Shown: positions 23,716 through 29,115 of the stretch, one piece after another
Numbering within the stretch: position 1 is the first letter of the stretch
Layout: each line of letters starts with the position of its first letter
DNA from: a virus
Direction: 5' to 3' (one strand)
DNA: 29,115 nucleotides
Virus record (IMG/VR): IMGVR_UViG_3300037189_023106
Location: 1-29,115 of that record
Made by a program: the position numbers and the translations under genes
The notes under the pieces: generated by a model
Database searches by the model: none
What the model saw: the letters and a program-made list of their open reading frames with translations, nothing else
Told to the model about the DNA's origin: nothing

Positions 23716-24920
23716 GTGAATTAGAGAAGCTCAGGTCGGTTCAATCCGCCAAGGAAAATGCTCGTCGCCCAAGGAAGGATCACCCAGAGGGCTGGGAGCC
23801 GGGCGTACGCTGGGATCAGAACAGCCGAAGTGGTGATATCACCGTCAAGCAGAATGGTCCACGCCCAGACTGGGATTCCCTCCTCCGTGAGTGGGGATTT
23901 GACCCAGAGGAGTTTGAGATCTCGGATGACACCATCCAGTTCCGAACGTGGGATGCCAACATCGGCGATGGGAATACCCAGCGTTTCTATTACTATCGAG
24001 CAACAATCCGCACACGGCAGGACCGTCCTGATACCGATGTCAATGCGCTGATTGCTGAGATCAAGAAGCACAAGCCGATCACCGTCACTTCTGGTGGCGA
24101 CCGGGCATTTGTCATTGCCATTTCTGACACGCAGATGGGTAAGGGCGAGGGTGGTGGCTCCGCTGGCGTTGTTGACCGATTCATTCGCGGTATTGGGCTT
24201 GTTGAGCAGCGCTTCAAGGAACTTGCAAAGGCTGGGCGTTCGTTTGACCGAGTGGTTGTGACCGGTCTTGGCGATCTTGTTGAGAGCACCGATGGGCACT
24301 ATGCGATGCAGGGATTCCAAGTGGACCTAGATCGCAGGGAGCAGGTAAAGGTGATGCGCCGATTGCTTGTGAAGGCATTGGAGCGCTGGTCAAAACTTGC
24401 CCCCAAGGTCATCGTGGCTGCCATTCCCGGCAACCACGGTGAGAACCGCAAGAACGGCAAGGCGTACACCACTTTCGGGGATAACGATGATGTAGCTGTA
24501 TTTGAGCAAGTTGCTGAGATTCTTGCAGCAAATCCAGAGGCATATGGTCACGTGTCTTTTGTAATGCCAGATAACGATCTGACCATTACGATTGATGTGC
24601 ACGGCACCATCATTGGTCTCGCCCACGGGCATCAGGCACGGTCTGGTGGGGCTGGTCCGATTGCCAAAGTGGCAAATTGGTGGAAGGGTCAGGCATTTGG
24701 CGAGCGACCAACTGGGGACGCCACGCTGTTGCTAACTGGGCACTTCCACTCGCTGCAGGTGGCCACACATGGGCACAGGACGCATATTCAGGCGCCATCG
24801 CTTGATGGTGGCTCTCAGTGGTTCACTGAGATGACTGGTATTGAGTCTCCAGGCGGTTTGCTTACTCTTACGGTTGGCGCAGACGGCTGGGACGATCTAA
24901 AGGTTATTAACTGCGACTAG
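23712..24920 (+). CDS. Calcineurin-like metallophosphoesterase
   Basis: 402 residues, translationally coupled to the HTH gene. Residues 132-350 carry the metallophosphoesterase motifs: ISDTQMG (Asp139, with Gln141 where most members have His), GDLVEST (Asp188), GNHGE (Asn241, His242), HGH (305-307) and GHFHS (His344, His346). Residues 1-125 form a separate N-terminal region (GWEPGVRWD, DWDSLLREWGFDPEEF, then RFYYYRATIRTRQ) of unknown function, perhaps nucleic-acid binding. Two-metal hydrolysis of a phosphoester is expected; the substrate (DNA end, cyclic nucleotide or other) is not evident. Coupling to an HTH protein hints at a DNA-directed nuclease. The stop codon shares CTAG with the stop of the convergent neck gene. 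Confidence 0.8.
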   Translation: MSELEKLRSVQSAKENARRPRKDHPEGWEPGVRWDQNSRSGDITVKQNGPRPDWDSLLREWGFDPEEFEISDDTIQFRTWDANIGDGNTQRFYYYRATIRTRQDRPDTDVNALIAEIKKHKPITVTSGGDRAFVIAISDTQMGKGEGGGSAGVVDRFIRGIGLVEQRFKELAKAGRSFDRVVVTGLGDLVESTDGHYAMQGFQVDLDRREQVKVMRRLLVKALERWSKLAPKVIVAAIPGNHGENRKNGKAYTTFGDNDDVAVFEQVAEILAANPEAYGHVSFVMPDNDLTITIDVHGTIIGLAHGHQARSGGAGPIAKVANWWKGQAFGERPTGDATLLLTGHFHSLQVATHGHRTHIQAPSLDGGSQWFTEMTGIESPGGLLTLTVGADGWDDLKVINCD

Positions 24921-25462
24921 CGACCCGATCTGATCTGTCGCGCTAGGCGATTCCGAACTTCTTTATTGAAAACCTGAGCGAGATCAGCGCTCAGGTTTTT
25001 CATTGTCTCCGTTCGGTCAAATTCATCTATACCCTCTGCAAAAAACCCGTATCTTGCTTCAACGCGGGGGAAATAACGTTCTCCTCCTTGGGATGGGTCT
25101 TGCGGATCAGCACCGTAGGTAACGCTAAAGTGACCTCTCCGACCCCGATTGCGCTCAAAGATGCTATACGGAGCACTTTCTGATACCAATGCTTTTTGTA
25201 GGCGACCAGTTTTGACTGGCGTACCAGCGTTCTCCGCCATGCTTCCCTTTGGTCGAGTGCGATGAAAAATCTCAGCAAGGCTGGTTCCGTACTGCACCCC
25301 GTATACTGCTTCCTCAAGTTTCTCAAAGGCAATATCTTGCATTCTTTCAATTGCGCCTAGAGAGGCATCGCTGCGCAGCGCTTTGCTAAGATTCTGCAGC
25401 TCGCGAACCATTCCCTCAAGCCCAGAAATGGCACCCCTAGAGCCGATTGTGGCGCGTGCCAT
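24917..25462 (-). CDS. HK97 gp10-like neck / head-tail joining protein
   Basis: 181 residues. It carries TPVKTGRLQKALV at 81-93, the P-V-x-T-G-x-L signature of the HK97 gp10 family, after an N-terminal helix (SGLEGMVRELQNLSKALR) and before a beta segment and a terminal helix (LAQVFNKEVRNRLARQI). It starts at a TAATG overlap with the head-closure gene, and the tail terminator follows on the same strand beyond the plus-strand cassette. Family knowledge: located at the neck, linking connector and tail terminator. About 30 residues longer than many members, with an insertion around 95-140 (PYSIFERNRGRRGHF ... RYFPRVEARYGFF) containing the strand that normally reads x-Y-A-x-x-V-E. Confidence 0.75.
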   Translation of the reverse strand: MARATIGSRGAISGLEGMVRELQNLSKALRSDASLGAIERMQDIAFEKLEEAVYGVQYGTSLAEIFHRTRPKGSMAENAGTPVKTGRLQKALVSESAPYSIFERNRGRRGHFSVTYGADPQDPSQGGERYFPRVEARYGFFAEGIDEFDRTETMKNLSADLAQVFNKEVRNRLARQIRSGR

Positions 25463-25791
25463 TATCGCTCTACTCGCTGCGCCTTCACAATGACATGATG
25501 GTTAAGCGTTTCTTGCGCAATACCGATAAACGTAAAGTCATATCCGTCCGCCCGGAGGATATCGGTCTGAACTGGACGGTCATCGCCCGTTAAAAACGGC
25601 AACCAGAATCGGTAGACCTCGTACTCCGAATACCCAGTATCTGCACCATTGAACGTGCCTTGCTGTTGCTGATAATGCCCCAACTTAGTCCAAACAGTGG
25701 TTGTGGAGATCGTTGGGGTGCCGTCAGCAGCGTGACCAGTTTGACCTACCCGAATAAGTTGGACCGAGGTCCTGAATCCCGGCAAGGCCAT
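25462..25791 (-). CDS. Head closure (stopper) protein
   Basis: 109 residues, small all-beta pattern: RTSVQLIRVGQTGHAADGTP, VWTKLGHYQQQQ, YEVYRFWLPFLTGDDRPVQT, then ILRADGYDFTFIGIAQETLN and a final HHVIVKAQRVER strand. This is the layout of SPP1 gp16 / head-closure proteins (strand with W-x-x, central Y-R-F-x-x-P, D-x-I-x-x-x-G-x-x-F-x-I, final strand), which stop DNA leaking and form the docking surface for the tail. Overlaps both neighbours by one base (TAATG), so it is tightly coupled with adaptor and neck genes. Confidence 0.7.
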   Translation of the reverse strand: MALPGFRTSVQLIRVGQTGHAADGTPTISTTTVWTKLGHYQQQQGTFNGADTGYSEYEVYRFWLPFLTGDDRPVQTDILRADGYDFTFIGIAQETLNHHVIVKAQRVER

Positions 25792-26705
25792 TATCGCACC
25801 GCAAGGAAACGATAGTTATCCAACATTGTAAGCGCAGCATTTGGGATGGCTCCGGGCAGAACGCCGCCCTTTGCGGGCATTGTTCCTTGCATTTCCATAT
25901 CTCCGACGCGAAGTCTGGTCAAGCCATTCATACCTTGCTTTGCAAGGCTATCCTTGGCGATGAGATCAACGGTGATAAGCGCAATTGCATCTTTAACATC
26001 ACTTGGGATGTACTGATACCCGTGCGTGTAGACAATCTCTGCAACTGGCTCAATCAGCCCAAGGGCTACAATTGCTGGGAAGAGGGAATATGTGACCGTT
26101 GCGAGGCTTGTGACCTCAACGTACCCACGGTCTGAATTAACAAAAACATCTGCAACCGTAAAATGTGCGTTCTGTTGATTACTTACATAGACGCGGAAGT
26201 CAGTTACTGCCACAATTGGCTTTTGGCGCGGGTAGACACGACGAGTCTTCTGCGACCAGTTATGGCGCTCAGTAGTCTGCTTTAGGGCAAAAGAATAGCC
26301 AACGTATGAGTCAACCAGCCTAGAGGCAATTCCAATGAACGAGTCAATAGTGGCGTCGGTCAGCGGGTTGCCAGATGGGTCGCTAAGGTCGCCCATTTGA
26401 TAGGAGCGGAACTCCTCGGCAGTGAGGTACCCAAGTGAGCGCCCAATAATCGTCGTATACGACCCCGCAGCGCTCGTTGAACTGTTAATGAGTCGGTAGG
26501 TGTGGAACTGCCCATCTGCCGCGCCATCGTCGTCGTAGGTATAAGCGCTGACGTTTGGTACAAGGGTAATAACCTGACCAATATTTGCCCATGTCCCAGT
26601 GCGGGCATCGGCATCTGCCTTGGTGTTCGCCCTGCCGATCTCAATTTTGTTGTAAGATACGATCTGCGTGGCGATATCTGAAACAGGGATAGTCAAACGA
26701 ATCAT
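25791..26705 (-). CDS. Head-tail adaptor protein with extra N-terminal Ig/Fn3-like domain
   Basis: 304 residues. Residues about 125-304 match connector adaptors of the gp6/gp15 kind: helix ATIDSFIGIASRLVDSYVGY, beta insertion with VTDFRVYVS, then PSDVKDAIALITVDLIAKDS and a C-terminal loop. Residues 1-90 form a beta domain (YNKIEIGRANT, then TWANIGQVITLVPNVSAYTY and FHTYRLINSSTS), resembling an Fn3 fold, absent from minimal adaptors of about 100-200 residues. Linker YLTAEEFRSYQMGDLSD joins the two. It binds the portal and passes DNA to the tail. No usable SD; a -10-like hexamer is six bases before the ATG. It restarts the minus unit after the glycosyltransferase gene. Confidence 0.7.
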   Translation of the reverse strand: MIRLTIPVSDIATQIVSYNKIEIGRANTKADADARTGTWANIGQVITLVPNVSAYTYDDDGAADGQFHTYRLINSSTSAAGSYTTIIGRSLGYLTAEEFRSYQMGDLSDPSGNPLTDATIDSFIGIASRLVDSYVGYSFALKQTTERHNWSQKTRRVYPRQKPIVAVTDFRVYVSNQQNAHFTVADVFVNSDRGYVEVTSLATVTYSLFPAIVALGLIEPVAEIVYTHGYQYIPSDVKDAIALITVDLIAKDSLAKQGMNGLTRLRVGDMEMQGTMPAKGGVLPGAIPNAALTMLDNYRFLAVR

Positions 26706-26711
26706 ACCTAG

Positions 26712-26740
26712 ATTGTCGTCAAAAGTAAGCCTTTCGTCTA
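26712..26740 (-). promoter_or_regulatory. Leaderless promoter of the connector operon, with inverted repeat at the -35
   Basis: Minus strand TAGACG (26735-26740), 17-base spacer, GACAAT (26712-26717), six bases, ATG at 26705. TAGACG is one arm of the inverted repeat TCGTCTA (26734-26740) / TAGACGA (26745-26751) in the divergent gap shared with the glycosyltransferase gene. Confidence 0.5.
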
Positions 26741-26793
26741 CGGCTAGACGATCTGCTAATCTAGGGGCATAGGCAATATATAGGGAGGCTTAA

Positions 26794-27663
26794 ATGAGCA
26801 AGAAGTCTAGGCAGAATCGGGAAGAGCAGCTTGCGCAAGAAGCGGCTGCAGATGTCCCAATGCCAAAAATCTACGTTTCAACCCCTTCTTTGGATGGGAA
26901 TATGAGTTGGGGGTACGTAAAGACTGTTCTTGATATTCAGCGTACCTGCATCAAGTGGGGTATGAAATTTGGCTGGCGAGTAGTTTGGGGAAACTCAATC
27001 TTGCCCCTTGCTCGGAATAAAATTGTCTCGCAATTTATGGCAAGTGGTTACGACTATCTTGTAATGCTTGATGGCGATATTGAAGTTGACGCAAAAGACG
27101 TCATTGGCGCTGTTGTTAGCGGGAAGCAATTTATTGGAATTCCATGCTCAAAGCGAGCGATGGATGTTGAACGACTTCAGCAGTTCACTATCGCCGCAGG
27201 ACCGGAGGCACCTGCAGAATCTCTTACATCATATTTTTGTGCCCCAAACTTTGTTGTTGAGGTTGGTATGAATGACGGACTTGATGAAGATGCCAAGGCG
27301 CTAAACCTTGTTAAGGCGACAAAGGTTGGAACTGGCTGCGTCATTTTGCACCGATCAGTATTTGAAAGGTTCCAAGAAGCATTCCCTGGGCGATCTTATC
27401 TTGAGCCAGATGGAGTTGGGGAAGAAGCCAAGGCTAAGCCACCGATTGAATCTTTTGAATATTTCCGTTACACCCTTGACGATAAAAAGTTCTTTATTGG
27501 TGAGGACTTTACGTTCTGTAACGATTGGCTTAGCACTGGTGGTGATATTTGGCTAAAGGTTGATGCGGTTACCCGACACTATGGGACAACCCATTTTACT
27601 TTTGACGCTGGCGCACTTCAGCCGCTGGCCAGTAAGCTTAGCCCTGAGGATATCGCTTCTTAA
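26794..27663 (+). CDS. Phage glycosyltransferase, GT-A-like
   Basis: 289 residues, plus strand, SD GGGAGG. MPKIYVSTPSLDG starts a Rossmann-like N-terminus; LARNKIVSQFMASGYDYLVM leads to LDGDIEVD with the D-x-D metal and nucleotide-sugar motif at 93-95. Then come FIGIPCSKR and KVGTGCVILHRSVFERF, IGEDFTFCNDWLSTGGDIWL with the Gly-Glu-Asp acceptor-site motif at 236-238, and His262/His267 near the end. This order matches phage GT-A-type glycosyltransferases. It probably adds sugars to a virion protein or host wall polymer; the substrate is unknown. It lies between capsid and adaptor genes on the opposite strand, a position typical of independently acquired (moron) genes. The 88-base gap before it has no convincing promoter beyond TGC-TAATCT (26754-26762). 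Confidence 0.75.
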   Translation: MSKKSRQNREEQLAQEAAADVPMPKIYVSTPSLDGNMSWGYVKTVLDIQRTCIKWGMKFGWRVVWGNSILPLARNKIVSQFMASGYDYLVMLDGDIEVDAKDVIGAVVSGKQFIGIPCSKRAMDVERLQQFTIAAGPEAPAESLTSYFCAPNFVVEVGMNDGLDEDAKALNLVKATKVGTGCVILHRSVFERFQEAFPGRSYLEPDGVGEEAKAKPPIESFEYFRYTLDDKKFFIGEDFTFCNDWLSTGGDIWLKVDAVTRHYGTTHFTFDAGALQPLASKLSPEDIAS

Positions 27664-27874
27664 CAACCCTTCGGCAGCCCATATTGATGGCTTGCGATAG
27701 GTTCTTTCTGTGGATCATTGCCTTGCCATTGGAGAAATTGTAATATTGACCATCTGGGAATGAGATAAGACCCTCAAAAGGCCCACGGACCTCAATGCGT
27801 TGCATCGGGTCGTATTCTCTTGCCGCCATTTGGGCAATCTTTTTGGCTGCTTGGTAAAGTCGGTTATCGTCCAT
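27638..27874 (-). CDS. Small protein of unknown function below the capsid gene
   Basis: 78 residues from the ATG at 27874; the frame stays open to 27922 but the longer start would lie across the terminator hairpin. Sequence begins with a charged helix (MDDNRLYQAAKKIAQMAARE), then a beta-like middle (RIEVRGPFEGLISFPDGQYYNF) and a basic end (GCRRVVKKRYPQG). I do not recognise a family. Its 3' end overlaps the convergent glycosyltransferase by 26 bases. No SD, but a -10-like TATTTT is six bases before the ATG. The mixed helix-strand composition with regular hydrophobic spacing supports a real gene over a shadow frame, although the overlap leaves some doubt. Confidence 0.5.
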   Translation of the reverse strand: MDDNRLYQAAKKIAQMAAREYDPMQRIEVRGPFEGLISFPDGQYYNFSNGKAMIHRKNLSQAINMGCRRVVKKRYPQG

Positions 27875-27880
27875 GCTTAT

Positions 27881-27918
27881 AAAATAGCAGAGGGCTGGCA
27901 TTTCTGCCAGCCCTCTGC
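27881..27918 (-). terminator. Perfect 14-bp hairpin after the capsid gene, fused to a -10 element
   Basis: GCAGAGGGCTGGCA (27887-27900) pairs with TGCCAGCCCTCTGC (27905-27918) around a 4-base loop. On the minus strand the stem is followed directly by TATTTTATAAG, a weak U-tract that is also TGC-TATTTT, an extended -10, six bases above the ATG at 27874. It lies 22 bases beyond the capsid stop. Confidence 0.7.
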
Positions 27919-27940
27919 TCATCTAGGCTCCTAACGGAGA

Positions 27941-29115
27941 TTAGACGGTTACGCGGATCTTCGCGTTGAACTGTGGCGCCTTGTTTGAGAGACCAAACAT
28001 TACATACATAATGTAGAGTCGCGAAAGGGCACCGTTGACCCCGACTGGGATCTCAAGGGTCGTGATGCTATCCGCACCGAGGTACGGCATGCTCCACGCA
28101 TCCTCATCAATGACGTACATATCGCGGTAGTTCGCCGTCGTTGGCGACGTTACCGTGTACGAGCCGATGGAATCGCCCGCAACCGCAAGGATTGGGAGCG
28201 CGCCAGCAGCGGTAACAACCTGGCCGAACGTCGCGCCTGCAGCCTGATCGGTCTGCGCTGGTGCGTTGTAGCGGACAAGGTTCGTCAGCTCGTTTACGAG
28301 ACCAGCGTAGTCCGTTGGCGAGCAAACGATTGCCGATGGGTTACCACCGTTGTCAAGGATTGAGCCAACAGCGCTGTTAATCGTGGCGAGATAGGAAGCA
28401 GTTCCCTTCGTCGCGATAATGCCCTGTGCTGCAGCCGAACCCAAGAGCTTGCGGAGACCGTCAAACCCGTTCGCGTCATACGCGCCGAGCTCGGTGGTCG
28501 CGCCTGCACCCGAGGTGACTGTGGCGTTACCCTGGAAAAGAGTCTTCTGAAGCTTGTGCGCAATGGCGGTTACGCCAGAGGCGAGCTCCGAAGAAAGACC
28601 GTTGAAAGGCGAGCCACCCTGCGTAAGGGCGAACTGGCTCTTCAGCGTGATACCACGGCGGGTCGCAAGCACAGCGACGTTAGTCGTCTGGCGAGCGTAG
28701 GTCGCGGCGTCATCGGTTACGGTACCGGTCTCCGTCTGGAAGACTGCGTCACCGTAAGCGGTCTGCTGGTTGAACGCGTGCACAAGACCGTTTGCCGGCT
28801 CCTTGCGAATGCGCTCAAACATTGGGAAGCGCTTTACGAACAGCGAATAAAGGATTGGCTCAAGGTCCTGACGGATAAGAGCCGCACCACCGCTGGCGTC
28901 CAGCAACTTGGTGATGTTTGGATTGGCTGCCGCAAGGCGATTGAGGATATCAGCCGAAGCCTGCTTCCCCGTCTCGCGACCGGCCTGAATGTCAAGGGCC
29001 TCACCGAGTTCCGACGTGTTCATCTTGCCAAACTTCTTGCGAAGTTCGCGCTGAACAGCGTATGCCTCGGCAACGTCCAGATTATCGCCACCCTCTCGGC
29101 TGACGATTGCGGTGT
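27941..29115 (-). CDS. Major capsid protein (5' end outside window)
   Basis: At least 390 residues. The ATG at 29023 is probably internal: the same frame stays open to the window edge and reads as protein (DNLDVAEAYAVQRELRKKFG) continuous with MNTSELGEALD. Features of the HK97 fold: N-terminal helical region, a stretch rich in TET/TTxV strands (FQTETGTVTDDAATYARQTT), then LATRRGITLKSQFALTQGG, a long helix (SSELASGVTAIAHKLQKTLFQGN), an A-domain segment with GGNPSAIVCSPTDYAGLVNELT, and a final strand set (LSRLYIMYVMFGLSNKAPQ ... KIRVTV). It is followed by a strong terminator, as expected for the most abundant virion protein, and by connector genes in the usual order. Confidence 0.8.
   Translation of the reverse strand, partial: TAIVSREGGDNLDVAEAYAVQRELRKKFGKMNTSELGEALDIQAGRETGKQASADILNRLAAANPNITKLLDASGGAALIRQDLEPILYSLFVKRFPMFERIRKEPANGLVHAFNQQTAYGDAVFQTETGTVTDDAATYARQTTNVAVLATRRGITLKSQFALTQGGSPFNGLSSELASGVTAIAHKLQKTLFQGNATVTSGAGATTELGAYDANGFDGLRKLLGSAAAQGIIATKGTASYLATINSAVGSILDNGGNPSAIVCSPTDYAGLVNELTNLVRYNAPAQTDQAAGATFGQVVTAAGALPILAVAGDSIGSYTVTSPTTANYRDMYVIDEDAWSMPYLGADSITTLEIPVGVNGALSRLYIMYVMFGLSNKAPQFNAKIRVTV

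Overview
The window is the late structural region of a tailed, long-tailed (siphovirus-type) double-stranded DNA phage. The evidence is a canonical head-to-tail gene order on the minus strand: major capsid protein (HK97 fold), head-tail adaptor, head-closure protein, HK97-gp10-like neck protein, tail terminator, major tail protein, tail assembly chaperones with a -1 frameshift signal, an 1874-residue tape measure, a hub protein, a fibre ending in an S74 chaperone domain, then endolysin and holin. No integrase, tRNA, IS element or CRISPR array is visible. The host is not shown directly. Probable leaderless starts, an r1t-like holin, a C39-like lysin and the absence of recognisable Rz-type spanins favour a Gram-positive-type host such as an aquatic actinobacterium. 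The Pro-Thr repeats and PPC-like domain of the secreted protein would also fit Chloroflexota. This is inference.

Layout. Positions 1-5340 (plus): the end of a fibre gene, a mosaic fibre gene, three tandem paralogous glycine-rich adhesins and a small fibre-associated protein. Positions 5380-7257 (plus): a promoter with an inverted repeat in its spacer drives a secreted, probably membrane-anchored surface protein and a coupled two-helix membrane protein. Positions 7258-8683 (minus): FmdB-like zinc ribbon, holin and endolysin. Positions 8773-21722 (minus): S74 fibre, hub, tape measure and chaperones. Positions 21723-21916: a regulatory spacer with hairpin, intrinsic terminator and a new promoter. 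Positions 21917-22947 (minus): major tail protein and tail terminator. Positions 23015-24920 (plus): an inserted cassette of XhlA-like membrane protein, HTH-like protein and metallophosphoesterase. Positions 24917-26705 (minus): the connector genes. Positions 26794-27663 (plus): a glycosyltransferase inserted in the head module. Positions 27638-29115 (minus): a small unknown gene and the capsid gene, which runs off the right edge.

The main unusual signal is transcriptional. Where a minus-strand transcription unit restarts after a terminator or a plus-strand cassette, a -10-like hexamer lies exactly 6 nt before the ATG and there is no Shine-Dalgarno sequence. This holds at 7461, 22947, 26705 and 27874, with a 7-nt version on the plus strand at 23051. 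Many operon-internal genes instead have strong SDs or stop-start overlaps. At three sites a hairpin terminator is followed directly by a -10-like element, so termination and re-initiation are packed into about 40 to 60 bp. All three convergent gene junctions have no intergenic space. The capsid and major tail protein genes, needed in many copies, each end at such a terminator.
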